From Herpomyces periplanetae (Eukaryota; Ascomycota; Laboulbeniomycetes; Herpomycetales; Herpomycetaceae): 64,000 nucleotides of DNA. Each line of letters opens with the position of its first letter. Position 1 is the stretch's first letter. The DNA lies in the NCBI GenBank assembly GCA_009733715.1, contig WMKJ01000021.1, positions 87,735 through 151,734 on the forward strand, written 5' to 3'. The position numbers were made by a program, and so were the translations under genes. Positions 10,550-23,778 of the stretch are shown here, piece by piece. Under the pieces are notes generated by a model, which was not told the origin of the DNA, did not search any database, and saw only the letters and a program-made list of their open reading frames with translations.

Positions 10550-13500
10550 CTAATAAGGAATTCCATTGGTAAGGAGTTGAAAATAATCATAGCCTTTAGT
10601 AGAATAACTTCCGTGACTTTTGCGAATTAAATCCCGCATAAATTCGGCAGCTTCACGATCTGTGCGGTCCAAAACAAAGCGTTGACGAAAGTGATCAATC
10701 GTTTCGGCTTTAAAACATGGTAAACCCATTTCCATCATAGATGCTATTATATGGGTGAAATGTTCGCAATGAACACGACATGCTAAGAAAGATTTAACGC
10801 ATAATTCTTCAAACCACATATACGATTGAGCAGTTGTTTCACCTCCCATTACGGCAATCATTTCGGGTGTTAACTTAAAGGGAGCTCGCTCAAATTTAAT
10901 ACCACCTGGTGCTATATCAAAACAAAACCCAAAGTCAATATGAATCATATGTCCTGCATCATCAATCATAATATTTCCATTATGACGATCCTTTAATTGT
11001 AATAAATAACATAGTACACTATATGCCGCTGTACTTTTAACAAAATTTCCTCGGGCTCTTTGAAAAGCTGCTGATTCCAATCCCCCATATTTAGTTATAA
11101 AATAATCGTAAAGTCCATTCACAGCTTCGCGGCCAAGCATATCCCGAGATATTGCGTTAGGTAAAACGTCAATTATTCCGCATCCTGGTTCTGTTGCCGT
11201 CACACGATATGGGTATACGTACACATCCAAGCCAACATTTGCTACTACACCCCGAAATGCCGCTATTAATTGTAATACCAGCACATCCTGACGACAATCA
11301 TCACCAACCTTAAATATTGCTGATTGCCAATGTTCTGTGTACACTTTAACTCCAGGATGAGCTTCATCTTCCTCTTCTTTGCGTAAATGAAACGTCGCCA
11401 TAAATGGTGCTTTTGCATGACTTTGCAAGGGTTTGCCCGATTTACGATCAATTCCAATCACAATTCCGTCCGGATTACTCGGTAAGTAAACGCCAACTTC
11501 AAGTTTAATTTTTCGTAATTCCTCTTCAATTTTTTGCTTCTTTTCTAACTTACTTCGTTTAATATATGGCTTCAATTTGCCAGATATACTCGTAACTTTT
11601 CCAAAAAAGTCAAATTCCCGTTCATAAAATCGTAAATCTTTCTCATTAAAACTACCAATTAAATGTTCCGTAACTCGATCTAATGTTCCTTTCATTGGAT
11701 CGGGAATGTGACTTTCTTCATCTTTATACGCATTAGCTTTCATATTCCATATAACCTGATGCGCAAATAATTGACTTGATTTGGCCGTATCAATAATATA
11801 TCGTTCCATATAATTAAGCGTATCGTGTCTTAGTGCTTGAACTATTTGAGGAACATAACTAAAACTAACGCTAACCGGTTGACTGTGAAGACTTCGCATA
11901 GCATACTGTAGCACAAATTTATTGCGACTAAAATTTGGTAAAAAGTAAACTACTGCCGTTACAATCGTTACCGGTGCCCAGTATAATAAATACTTTAATT
12001 GAAAGGTTAAATCTGTCGGTAAAGCTTGTCCCAACATAAGTTCAACTCCTCGTGAATTATTCAACGCTTTCTCGGGATTGTTAACAACTAACCATCGAAC
12101 TTCCTTAATCAATGCTCGATTAGTATATCTCCAGCATAAATTGATCGCTAACTGTGCATCGTAAGCCCATCCAACATGGGCCGCATTAACAAGAATTCCA
12201 TCATTTACTGGAGGTTTAGGTGATGCTGATATATGCATATGTTTTTTATCCATATCCAATGGTTGTAGCCATACGAATAATCTACTTTGTTCATCCAATA
12301 ATAACATATTTAATAAATCAACCTTGGATTGTAAGCCGGGTAATCTTTGGTTAGTATATTTGTCAAAGTTTCCCTTGTAAAGTTCCATACGTATTGCGTC
12401 CAGCAGATGAATCTCTTCTTTAACTTGTCTTCGGTCACTACCAAATGTCCACTGAGGTAACCATTTGAACCATGCAAGACCAGCGTCAAGCACTCTATCC
12501 CATAGTCTCCATTCACACGATACACTAAGGTCGGGTGATCTTTGCAAAATATCGCTACCCAATCGTACAATTAATAAATAAGTCTCCCGTGCTAAAGGAT
12601 TATCTGTCGCGAGATCCATGGCTTCTAATAACGAAATCATAAATCGAATGTACATTCGATGAATATGACAATTACTCAAGTGTGAAGCGTGAAAATTACT
12701 TGATAAAAATCGCACCAGCAGTAGATGAGGTGTTATACACGCTTTAGCAAGTTTATGAGCTTCTTGCATAGCTTTGCGATTGGATGGTGCGAATTCCAAT
12801 TTATGAGAGAATGGGTCGTCAAGATTTAGCTTTTTATCGAATATTCCGCGACCACGTTGAACAGTTTGCAAAAATTGTTCCATAATCTCCGCTAAAATTC
12901 TCGTTTCGACTCGATGGTTTGCTTGAATGACACTTGACCAAACGGAGATTCCCAACTGAATGGATTCTTTGGTAAAAAGTGTAAATGGAATACCCACAAG
13001 ATGATTGACTGTAGCATGCAAAGGTTTATCTGATTTACACACTAATGCCCCGGCTCGTCGTAATACGTCGCTGACTTCGCTTTGTGTAACAATTTTTGAT
13101 CCAGCAATACGTCCAGAAATCTCATTTAACGAATTTTCTACTTCCTCTCGCACACTATTCATAGATACGTAGCTTCGTTGCCAATGACCGTTTACTGTGC
13201 TCGTATCATCTCCATTACCATCATTCTCCCCCCCTAGTATCCTCCCAAAGCATTTAAACTCTTGAAAATTCATAAACTGCTGTAAAAAGTCTCCCGTAGT
13301 ACCAACTTCCCATTCAGCATCCATACCTCCACTTACACGGCTTCTATATCTTTCGTCACTCAAAGGTACGGTTAATCCCATTTCTAGTGCAATTGACTGT
13401 CCAAGGCTAACTTCACCCGTACCAAAAATTTTACCAGATTCAGACAAATAAAGCTGTAACAACTCCTTTACATCAATTGGCGCAATATCAACAGCTTTGG

Positions 13501-16435
13501 TTAGCCAAACCTTTGCCCACGTTCGTATATTATTTAATGTTTGTCGCCGAAAGTTAAAGTCATCAGATAGTTCAATCCATAAGTCTTCCTCAGGAACTCG
13601 AAATCCCGTACTCCAATTATACTCGTCCCGTTCGTTCTCAAAGCAACTCTGCCACATTAAGCTTAGTATATTCAGAAGTGCAAACAAAGACGTCTTCTGA
13701 CATAGGTAAGATGGTGCTTTATTGATAATATAATCAGCACAAGATGCGGCAACCGTTTGTACTCTGGATATTTTATGACAGCAATAGGAAAACAGAATAG
13801 CAAGTTGTTTCGCCATTTGTGATGCTGGAAAAGAATGATGGGTCCCTGATAAACTTCTTGTAACGTACATCGTTATCACACCCTCCGCTATAGCTTGCAT
13901 GCAATCACCCATCCCATTACTTTGCAATCGTGGATCAACAAAGTAAGTTACAACGGATGCACAGTCCCGAGATCGGGCCCTTAGAACTTCAAGAAAGTGA
14001 ACGCTACTCAGATAAATGGTTTCATTGTGGGATAATGCTTTGATTTGCCCTTCACACGATGGTAGCATTTCGTTCAAGTATTGTTTGCGCTCGTTTGTTA
14101 AAATGGTTCCTTTTCCGCGTCGCAATACTGTATTTAATTCCAAATTATTTTCAAATGATCCTGACTTGTCTTTCATGGTCAAAGGTGGACAATAACAAGC
14201 TAAAAGCTGGAGCTCCTGGCGACATCGCTTTCCCATTGATGAGAGGAATGTAAAGTTATGAATCACTAAGTTAAACCAAGCATCACGTTCAAGGCTGACC
14301 ATTCGTTCATAATTATTCACTTGGGACAAATACTGTGAATTGCGAGACATAAGTACGGCCAAAGGCTGAATTAAATCTGCCAATTCGGCAGCTGAATATT
14401 GGAGTTCAGCCTCAAAATCTTTGCAACCTTCACGTTGATCTCCCTTGCTAGATATTGTATCGAGAAGATGAAATAAGTAAATTTCGAATAACACTGATTC
14501 GCCAGTTATTGTTACCGATAGATAGTTACGAGCTGCTGAAACTGCAGTACGTATTGGGCTCTTCGATGCTACAATAGAATCGTGGGATAGAATTACCAAG
14601 TGATTTAGGTAGGCTTGAAATTCTGATGGGCTAGTGTCGACACTCAAAATAGCGGATTCGGATATGATGCAAGCATCTACAGTTAGATTGGTTTTGCCGA
14701 TCTTTTGAATAAGCATTGAAAAGGCTAGGGAAGTGATCTTTTCATCCATAATATGGTGAGCCAAGCAAACTATAGTCTGTACAATGCTTGTTTGTACGTA
14801 CGAGCAATCTTTACTTTCCATAATAATTGGTGAAGCTGAAGTAGCATCGGATCTTTGAGTGGCATTGCTCATCTCACTTTCGCTTTGGCTTGATGAATTG
14901 ATAGCATTACCAAGACTGTATAGTGTACTTATCACTAGATCCTTGGGCATTTTGGCGATTATTAGTGCGATACTCTTCGCACAATCTAGGTTCATGGGAG
15001 GATGAAATACCCCTTGCGCTAACAAGCGTGGTAAGACTTGAGATAAGGTAGAGGCTACATCAGTATACTCTGCTGAAAGGATAGCCAAACTTTTCATAAC
15101 ACACACAACTAGATCCACATTGGAAGCAAGCAGGCCGTCTAAGAGAATACTCTCAGCCCAGCCTACTAGAAGAGATGGATCGCACGTCTCGGGATCTATT
15201 AGGGAGCAAAACAGATACGCACTGAATATGCAGGCTTTCCGCAGTAATAGTAACTTTTGATCGGTATCAGAAGCTTGAGCCAAGGGAGTGAAAGAGTTAT
15301 CCTCCTCATGTTGAACTTCGACAAGAGCAATTTCCGAGACGAGGGCAGTAATAGATTTGTCGGGTAATTTAATCTGGGAGCAACGATGTACGTGATTAGG
15401 ATGTTCGAAAAAAAACTCAAAAGTATCAGCAACAGAGTTAGGGACACAAGGTTTAGCAAGTGATATAGCACAAGCCTTAATAAATAAAGCTAGTTTACTT
15501 CGTACTAGCGTTGGGCCGATTGGAGTGTCAGAGCTAGCGTATCGATCAAGTCGACAGGCCCATTCAATGGCCAACTTTTGTGAGGACTCAGTGTATAGAT
15601 TGATAATACAAGCTTCGATGAGAGATTCGAAAGAGGCATCGAAAATAGAGATGAGACGATTAACAAGGATTAACTGTTCGGAAGGGTCCCAGAAATGAGC
15701 CAACTCGGAGGCAGCTCGCAAAAAACCGATTAAAGAGGTGACCATAATGAGGAGATCAAACCGGGAATTGGGTTGAAGAGGCTGAGAGTGGGATAAAACG
15801 ATGATTAAATTTTCCAGAGCATTAACGTATTGATCAAGCGTAGCAACAACGATAGATCGGGAAGTTGTAAAGGTAACACCAAAGTGAAGCAGGGCGCGGG
15901 TTAGTGAAAAAGTAAGGAGTTCCCATGGAGATAATTCCAGATCAAGAAGTGTATTTGAACCACAAAATTGTAGATCCACTACCAAGGGTAAGTATTGTGA
16001 TAAGTGATGAGTTATACTTAAGGCTAAGGTGGCATCTTTAACAGAGGAAGAAGCATTACAAAGGGCGAGTAAGAGCTCGAGATCGGATAAAACCTGGAGA
16101 GGAGGGAAATGAAGGGTTAGTAGATGCGAAAAAAGGATGGGGAGTAAGTATGAATGAAGCTATACACATACCATAACGGGGGGAGAAGGGAAAGGTGGGG
16201 GATCTTGGGAAGCATCTTGTTTACAGGGATGCTTTGAAGGAATAGGGCGAGATCTGCGAAGGAGTTTAGCAAGATCTGTTTTGGTGGTTAGACTACCTGA
16301 ATCCGAATTTAAGGATAGATAGGCTAATCGATCTAAAGCGCGATAACGTAGTCTGGAGGGGATGCATAAAAGGGGAGGATTAGCAATAATGGAGACGTAA
16401 ATGAAGGTTAGAATGACAACCTACGTATTCATCAT
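10550..16435 (-). CDS. STT4: Phosphatidylinositol 4-kinase, type III alpha (Stt4)
   Basis: Makes PI4P at the plasma membrane, needed for actin, wall integrity and lipid transport. The main exon is 16093-10550; upstream exon 16352-16172 is joined by a 78-nt intron, and an 11-nt first exon (16435-16425) supplies the start codon, giving 1,911 aa against 1,900 in yeast. Most of the chain is helical repeat. The kinase domain is at the C-terminus, with the catalytic loop LKDRHNGN and metal-binding IDFG around residue 1765. Ahead of it lies the helical (PIK) accessory domain, with KLKPYIKRSKLEKKQK between the two. The last residues DYFQLLTNGIPY are the usual family ending. The N-terminal LRYRALDRLAYLSL matches the family start, which supports the extra exons; the 11-nt exon is the least certain part. 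Confidence 0.93.
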
Positions 16436-17162
16436 GAAGTAAAGAGCACAAGAGTATTAATGACAAAGATGAATAAGTAACGATTAAAGGTTAAAAAAAA
16501 GGGTAGAGAAAGGGTGAAGTTGAGAGGCTAGGGAAAACTGAAGGAGTGAATTAAAGGTGAAGAGATGAAGTAAGATCAAGAGAGTAATGAACAAGTTAAT
16601 ATAACATACTAATGGCAAGCATTATGCATGTTTGATAGTGAGCTTATACTGAAAAAAAAGGAAACTTTGAAAGAAGCAATATTTATCACGCTATTTTATC
16701 GCGTGAAGGAATTAGATATTTTGCATAAGAAAAAAAGGTCGAACAATATAATAAGATTGAGTCAAGTTAAAGTTAACGCGGAAGAACGTGCAAGTGAAAA
16801 TTTATACGGGAGAGCGAAAAAGCAAAATTAAAAAAATCATCAAGAGAATAAATGAAGATCGTGAAAGGAAAAAAGGAAAATTCTTTTTAATAGAAAAATG
16901 GGGTTATGGAATAAAGTAAATCCGAAGAGGAGAAACGAAACGCCGATGTCACGTGGTACAAAAGCTTCCAGAAGAAATGGAAGAAATGGTGGGGGAAAGA
17001 TAATCCGGTAAGGCTGAAGGGATGGTCATAGTCATGTGATATTGCCCGAGGGGATAGAAGAGAAATGATGGGAGGATGGGATGGGATGTGAAAACTTTTT
17101 TTTGGGGGTTATGAAGAATGTTGAATGGTATTAGTGTGGAGTGAAGATTCGAGGGAGTAGAA
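16436..17162. other. Divergent promoter between STT4 and the NAA25-like gene
   Basis: 727 bp separating two outward-facing genes. It is purine-rich on the + strand and contains CACGTG at 16950-16955, about 210 bp before the right-hand start. The 67-codon frame at 16628-16831 is Lys/Glu-rich simple sequence with no family resemblance and is not annotated. Confidence 0.55.
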
Positions 17163-20100
17163 ATGTCGACGTACCGGAGCAAGTATGATTTTTTGTTTCT
17201 AACGGATAAATTTTTCCAGGCGTATGATAAACGGTGGAAAGATGCATTGAAAGAGTGTGAAAAAAGACAGCAAAAAGCTAGGAATAACGTAGGATTGACA
17301 GTAAGTAAAATGAGAGATTACAAGTGTATGGGAAGAACAAATATAATGTGATAAAGTGTATGGGTTAACCAAGTTCATGGTTTAAATTGTTTAATATTAC
17401 TTCATGAGTAAATGTAGTATTGGCGAGCTCGCTTTACATATTGCTTAGGGCAGTATACTAAAGCACAATATTTGCTTGAAGGGGCTATTCAAGAGAAAAA
17501 TGAGAAAATGGAAGTTCACGAAGCCGTCAGTATTACGTTGTTATATCGTGATGTATTGGAAAAGTTGGATGATAATGTCAAATTAATTGTTGTACCGGAT
17601 AATGTTAAGAAAATGTGGGACTGGATAATCTCTTGCAAAGGTAAATCGACAACACTTAGGGGAAACGTTGAATGCCAAATGATACAAGCTGGTTTGGTGA
17701 GTGATTGGTGGGGGCTTGTGACCAAGGTAAGCTTAAGGAAGGATTTTCGTTTATGGTAATGGGTTGGTTGAAAGGTCGATTAATATATTTTTCTTGTTTG
17801 GTTTTGTTTGACTAGGGATTCAATGTTCGACGATGTCAAAGAATGAACGATTCCAAGGCATTTTTCGCATACATTGTAGCTTTGAAGGTAGAAATAGACG
17901 AAATACAACGTCGGGGTGGTGATAAAATAGGGGAAGTAAAGCGCTACATAACAGTGTGTCAAGCGGTATTGCAACGGTTTTTGGATGAGATTGTTAAAGC
18001 AACGTTTGAAAATGGGGTAAGTTAAGTGAAATATTGATATTTAAGATAAAATGTTTCACCAAGATAGTAAACTAACGGGTTGACGTAAAAATACTAAAGA
18101 AAAGGATAAATGGGATAACGAATGGACGAGAACTAAGAGTGGTACTTCAATGTATGGAAAAGTACGGAGAAGAAAATAGGCTAATTAAACTTGTGAATGA
18201 AATGGCCAAAAAGGAATCCAAAGTATATGTTTTTTCAAAAATGGTGGATGGTAGTTATGATATTTTCTGGAGTATGATGGACGTGTGGATGAAAGCGAAA
18301 GAGTACGAAAAAGCATTAGAATTTTGCGTAAACAAATCGGCAGAAATTGAAAAATTGCAAAAGGATGTTAAGCTGTGGAAATATCTAATAAATGGAGCGG
18401 TTGAAGTTAAGTTGATGAGACAAGATTTAACGCAAAAAGTTGAACAAATGTTACTAGGGAAAGATGATGAGATAGAACGAACCAAGATGATAGCAAAGAT
18501 ATGGTGGAAAATGAAATATGAAGGATTGAATATAGAGGATGATATAAAAAGGTATTTGCAACAATTTAAAGGATTGGAAGCAAGTTTTTTTGATATGAAG
18601 GATATTGTTGAAGATAATGGAGGTATCAAAATGGATGATATGAAGGGAATGAATGACTTTTCCATGATTAACGATTTGCGAATTAAATATTTGCTTGTAG
18701 AAATGGGTCGTATCAAGTATGAACATGGCAAAGAAGGGAATGAAGAGTCAAGAAAGAAGATTTTACGACTGGCAGAAGAGAGTATTAAGATGTATTTTGA
18801 AACTGATGATGAATACGGAACGATTAAAGCAGCGTATGGTTTAATTGGCATGATGATGTTATGGAAACATTATCAATTAGGAATAAGTTTAGAATTTGAA
18901 TCCTGGCAACTTATTCAAATAGTTATTTTGGGACTTCATTGTACCGAGTATACGGTATATTCATCAGAGGTTACCATAATGTTAGTATACGTATGTAATT
19001 GGATTGGATTGGGAAGAATGGCTATACAAGCTTTTAAGTTGTTGCGAATTAAAGGAATCTTGAATGAGAGTGCTTCACACATTTTATGCGATCGAGTTAC
19101 GGTGATTGGGGGATTTCATGTATCAAGAGATAATATCAAACGAGCAAAAGACGAAGATGAAACTATTGGTTATGGGAAAAGGGAGAATATGGATAAATCA
19201 TTTCCAGATATTCGACAAATTTTATGGGAAAGTTTAGCATGGATATTTGATGCTGATGAGGACATTGTGAGGGAATTGTACGGAAAGTCCGATATGTTTG
19301 AAGTTGATGGGATAAATTCTTTGGTAGAATTGCGAAATTGTTTACAAAACAGTTTACATGGAATCGTTCGAGCTATAAATCATAGAAGATTACATCGACT
19401 CTATTCATATCCTGAGGGGAATAGCGAAAGTCATGAAGATATTCAAGAGATTATTGACCGGGGAAGTTTAATATTTAATGTTAAAGCTGGTGATGGATTA
19501 ACCGTAATTGATAATAGAGATTATTCACTTATTGGAAACATTGAACCTGATATGTGTAGGAAAAAGTTTCAAGAAAATCTTAGTGCATTTCCTCGTCAAA
19601 ATGAAATATGGATCCGATGGATGTTATATGTTGATAATCTGGCAGAATTGATTTGGTTAAATCGAGGAATATCTGGATTATCACCGAGATTGGCTCATGT
19701 AAAGTTGATAAAAAGCGTTTGGAAGGATGAATTTAACAATGATCCAGTATTTCCAAGTCAAAGAATTGATAAATTGATTAAAAAGATTGAAACAAATTTG
19801 GATAAGGATATAAATTCCGATCAAATGAACTATTCACCATTCAATTGGGTGGAGAAAAGAATTATCATCATGTGGACTTTGCTCGAGCCCATTATTCTGT
19901 ATTCCACTAATACACTTGATCAATTCATTGAATATCCAGTTCAGGCAGCGCAAATTTTTCAAGATATTCCAATTATATGCAAATATATCAAACAACTTGA
20001 AATAGATTTCGAAAGAATATTGAAATATTCTCACAGAGGGAGTTCAGATAAGGTTCACTTTATGATTCTTTCGCCATATTATTTTCAAGCAGTTCATCAC

Positions 20101-20454
20101 TGTCGTGAACTTGTATTTGCCTTGCAAAAGATTTCGAGGGAAATTGGCCTGATTTATCGTCGTAATAAATCACATTCGCATGATGATTCTTCAATTCTTT
20201 CAAGTATGAATTTTCTGAAAGATACAATTAAATCATTAGGACAATTTATCGAAGATGCCAATCATGAATGGATACGATATTATACCACTGACTCAACATT
20301 GAAGATATCTTTATCAAACGCACTGGAATTTGGGCCAACGGGAAAGTTAATAAAGCATCATTTAGAAGATTCTCAAAGGTTGACCTTTACAAGTCAAATA
20401 TTGGATAATTTGATTCATGAATTATCCCTTTGTGGAATTCCTGAAGTATCCTAG
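17163..20454 (+). CDS. NatB N-terminal acetyltransferase auxiliary subunit (Naa25/Mdm20-like)
   Basis: Predicted partner of the Naa20 catalytic subunit, acetylating proteins that begin Met-Asp/Glu/Asn; in yeast it is needed for actin and tropomyosin function. Four exons, 17163-17300, 17418-17726, 17816-18016 and 18100-20454, all with phase-0 introns, give 1,000 aa. Helical TPR-like repeats fill the N-terminal half (for example IFWSMMDVWMKAKEYEKALEFC). Family-like blocks follow in the order expected for Naa25: IKRYLQQFKGLEASFFDMKD, then LVELRNCLQNSLHGIVRAI, then DNRDYSLIGNIEP. The acceptor before 17418 was preferred over one before 17449 because it keeps frame with the strong GTAAGT donor and adds a TPR-like helix. 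The protein is diverged and Lys/Ile-rich, so the assignment rests on block order, not close identity. It converges on the RGD2-like gene with 52 bp between stop codons. Confidence 0.68.
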
Positions 20455-20506
20455 TTGAAATTATCATACTCATCCTCTTCGTACATGGATGAATACAGAC
20501 TTTGAA

Positions 20507-22975
20507 TTAAACATTATTACGATTAATTCCACCTTGAACTGAATGTCGACTTCTTGATGATCCGGTAACATGAGGTCTCCGTTTAATTGTGACGCTTCCA
20601 CTACCCGGATTTGCTTGTGCTCCACCTTGAGTTGCATAACGTTTAAGTTCTTCAAAAATTCTGTCTTTAAACTGAAAAATATCACGAACTAATCGATAAT
20701 TATACCGTTCGGTCATTGTCAAACTAGTTTGCTGTTTGGCTCGTAGTATACAAGGTGCTAAATTGCTTGCTAAAGTTGAAATATACTCCTCATCAGCCGA
20801 TGTCAAGTAGATTAAACGGGTAAAATGGGTCATAATAGCATCAAGTGCAGCTATGTAGGCAACATTTAACTTTCCAAGCGTAGTTTGAATAGCCTTAATA
20901 CGATGCTCTTCCGTCCACTTTTTTTCACCCCCATAAATATTCTTGAAGACGGGATAAAATCGACTTGATACAATTGAATCAGGCAATTCAATCATATAAA
21001 GTTTAAGCACACTACATACGACGGGAATTTCATATTTTTCCAGCAAATCAAAGCTAACACCCTCTTTACTTTCATTAATCTCGTTGCGTAATTTGTGCGT
21101 CTCACTCAACTCCGTATCAACAATCCATACACCTCGGCGAGCTTCATCACCCTCTAAATCGGGATATCGTTGATCGAGAAATGTAAGTATACTAGTTATG
21201 ATGACTGGTACTCTTTTTCGTTCAACTTTTGCCCGAATTTCCAAGTCCACACCAAACGTAGTATCCTGAGTTTTATTGTAATAATTCTTGTATATGGGAA
21301 CTTTAGGGAAAAATTGACCCGTTCGATAATTTTCAACCAAGTAGCGTAAATCACCCAAAGGTTGAACTGTTTCTTGGTATAACATCATATTATCAACTGA
21401 TTGCTGTAAACCTGGAATAACGTTGCTAATGACACAAGAAAAGTCGAGTAGAACGGATTTAATAGCTTTGAGACGATCTAGTTCACAACGTTCCATAAAC
21501 TTAAGGTGCCGAATAATAGTTTCTTCTAATTTGCAACGTACATTATCTAGTAAACGTACGCTTGTTCGGTATTTTTCATCGGCTTCCATAGCTTCACGTT
21601 GTATTCTTTTCCATGGGGATTCGTTTGGGTGGGAATTGTTGAGAGGATTCCAACCGGAGAAGTATTCTTGGACTACACCTACAGTGGTATCACCACTCAT
21701 GGTACTTTCACTATCATTTCTTCTTCCATCTAAACTTTTGGAGTTGTTGGATAAGCCAGCCAATTTAAAAGCCAAAGGTCGCCATTGATAATGCATACGT
21801 GAGCTGTTAGCAAAAGTATTTCCAACACTACCGATGAGACGAAGTAAACCATTTCCTATGAGGTCTTGACCGATTCGTTCAGCGTCTTCAAGGGATTTAG
21901 TAGTAGTTAAATTGGATTGGATATACTCGACGATATCTGCACCAGTTGAAACGTTCTGATAAGTACCGAGGATCGAAACTTTGAATTCAGACATGGGAAT
22001 TTTTTCAAGCATGAGCGATAGTAAAACTTTTAGTTGACCGGGGGTATAAAATTTACCGCCTATTTCAAGGTCATCCTGTTCATTAGGGTCATCTTGATCG
22101 GTGGATTTTAGTGCGGGAAGTATTCTACCCAAGCTACCTGTAGATTTGCGGTTAGCCTTGACAGATTGTTTGCAATTATCTGGGTCATCAGTATCTTCAT
22201 CCATATCTTCCATAAAACGGTATTTGGTGAAGTAGGCGGTTCGACATTTTTCACAGATTTTAGTGTGCTTTTCATAATCTTTTAGGACAGCTTGAATTTC
22301 GTCATGGGATTGATGGATACGAGCAGCGTGCTCATCACACCATTGACTGAAAGGTTGAACAACGAGTTCGCGGATACTCGATGCGATTTTTTGATGGTTT
22401 TTAGCGGCTTGCAAGATTTCATCTCGGATGCCTTCGTAAGCCTATAAATGTATTGGAACGCGGAATATATCCGTGAAAAAGTGTGAAAAAACGGTTTAGG
22501 CTTAATGACTGTTAAATAAACTCTGACTATATAAATCACATGGTAATGCAAACAAAAGATGCTGGGAGGAGAAGATGAAAGATTGGGATTGAGAGGAGAA
22601 GGGGAAGGGGGAAATACCTTGCGAATGCTGGCACCGTCATCACGTTGAAAGCCGTCAGTAAAACGATCTGTAGCAGGACCGATGGTGAATAGTTGTTGAC
22701 TATAGGCATCTTCGGCGTCAGCGCGAAGTCTGGCCATGATTAAGATTTGTTGATTTTCTTGTAAGCCCTGAAGAAGTTTTGAGAAGAATATTTTCATGCC
22801 TGAGGGAAGAGGGAAAAAAGGAAATCTCACACATGGAGAAGAGGAGGGTGAAGTTGTTAGTGAGGAAGGAGAATATAAAGGATAGATGGAAAATGTATAT
22901 GAGAGTAGGGATAAACTGACCTGAAGCATAGTCGTCTGTCCAGAAGGACGAGGCGAAGCCCGAGCTGCAAATCAT
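20507..22975 (-). CDS. RGD2: F-BAR/DEP/RhoGAP protein, Rgd2-like
   Basis: Predicted regulator of Rho/Cdc42 GTPases at curved membrane. Exons 22975-22921, 22799-22618 and 22441-20507 (introns 121 and 176 nt) give 723 aa. The FCH start GFASSFWTDDYASG is split over the first two exons and continues through QRDDGASIRKAYEGIRDE, so the F-BAR lies at about 1-210 and is interrupted by the DEP domain (about 215-310, with FKVSILGTYQNVSTGADIVE). The RhoGAP domain spans roughly 475-680 (FGVDLEIR, then YEIPVVCSVLKLYMIELPDS). FCH, DEP and RhoGAP together are the Rgd2 order. Where most RhoGAPs have the arginine finger (G-x-F/Y-R), this protein reads GVWIVD, so catalysis is doubtful. The tail is basic and Ser-rich. 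Confidence 0.88.
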
Positions 22976-23778
22976 GATGGAACGGGATGGGATGGAATAC
23001 ACGGAGACTCGAAGTCCCGGGAGAAGTATAGAGTAAGATAGCAGCACAATCTAGGGTAATTAAATGTACAATAAAGTAGAGGAGAAAATGAAATAGAAGG
23101 GGAACGCGTGAATTTTGGTGAGTAAATAATAAGGGAAACGTAGAAGAAAAAGAGTTTAATATACTATAAGGTAAACTGGGGGAAAAGGATAGAGGGAGGG
23201 ATAAAAGGGTGAAATTAAGGGTGAATGAAGAAAAAAAACAGTAACATGGGCGTGAGTATGCCGTGGAGGATACGTCGAAGCGCAAACGAAAGTAAATATA
23301 CAAAGCTTAAGAGAAGCTATACACGAAAAATCAAGTATACTACAAAGTAAGAAAGAACGATTCAAGGGCAAAAGACGTTCACTCAACGGTTTTTTTGAAA
23401 CGACTCGGGCATTTAAACCGTCTCGTCTGGAATTAATTCTCCGAAAACCTAGTGAAGAGGAGAATGCCCGAGTCAGGAAGGTGTATTGGTCACGTGGAAG
23501 GAGGTGAGCGGTAGGGCTGAAGGGGAAAGGGTTTAAAGTAGGGGAAGAGTGGGATGGGATGGGCTAGAAGGAAGGATAGTTTTTCTTTTTTAGTTTCTTT
23601 AGAAAGTTTAATTGTATAAGGGTTAGAGGATTTGCTTGGAAATTTAATTAAAATCACAAAAATCTAGAAATGGGTGGAAATGATTATTTCAGGTAAAGTG
23701 AGGATTTTGGGAGATTTTAACTAGTTAGAAAAAGTTTATGGGATTTTTGTTAATCGAGAATTCGTGGAAATATTTAAT
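22976..23778. promoter_or_regulatory. Divergent promoter between RGD2-like gene and CDC43
   Basis: 800 bp shared by two outward-facing genes. It is strongly purine-rich on the + strand. CACGTG lies at 23491-23496 and GTAGGGCTGA at 23511-23520, the same pair as in front of eIF3b. Minus-strand frames at 22857-23386 are products of the pyrimidine bias and are not called. Confidence 0.45.

Noticed and set aside
16628-16831. Lys/Glu-rich + strand frame between STT4 and the NAA25-like gene
   Set aside because: Reflects purine-rich promoter sequence; no homologue recognised.
22857-23386. Overlapping hydrophobic minus-strand frames upstream of the RGD2-like gene
   Set aside because: Ser/Leu/Pro/Phe runs from pyrimidine bias; the true first exon at 22921-22975 is in this area in another frame.
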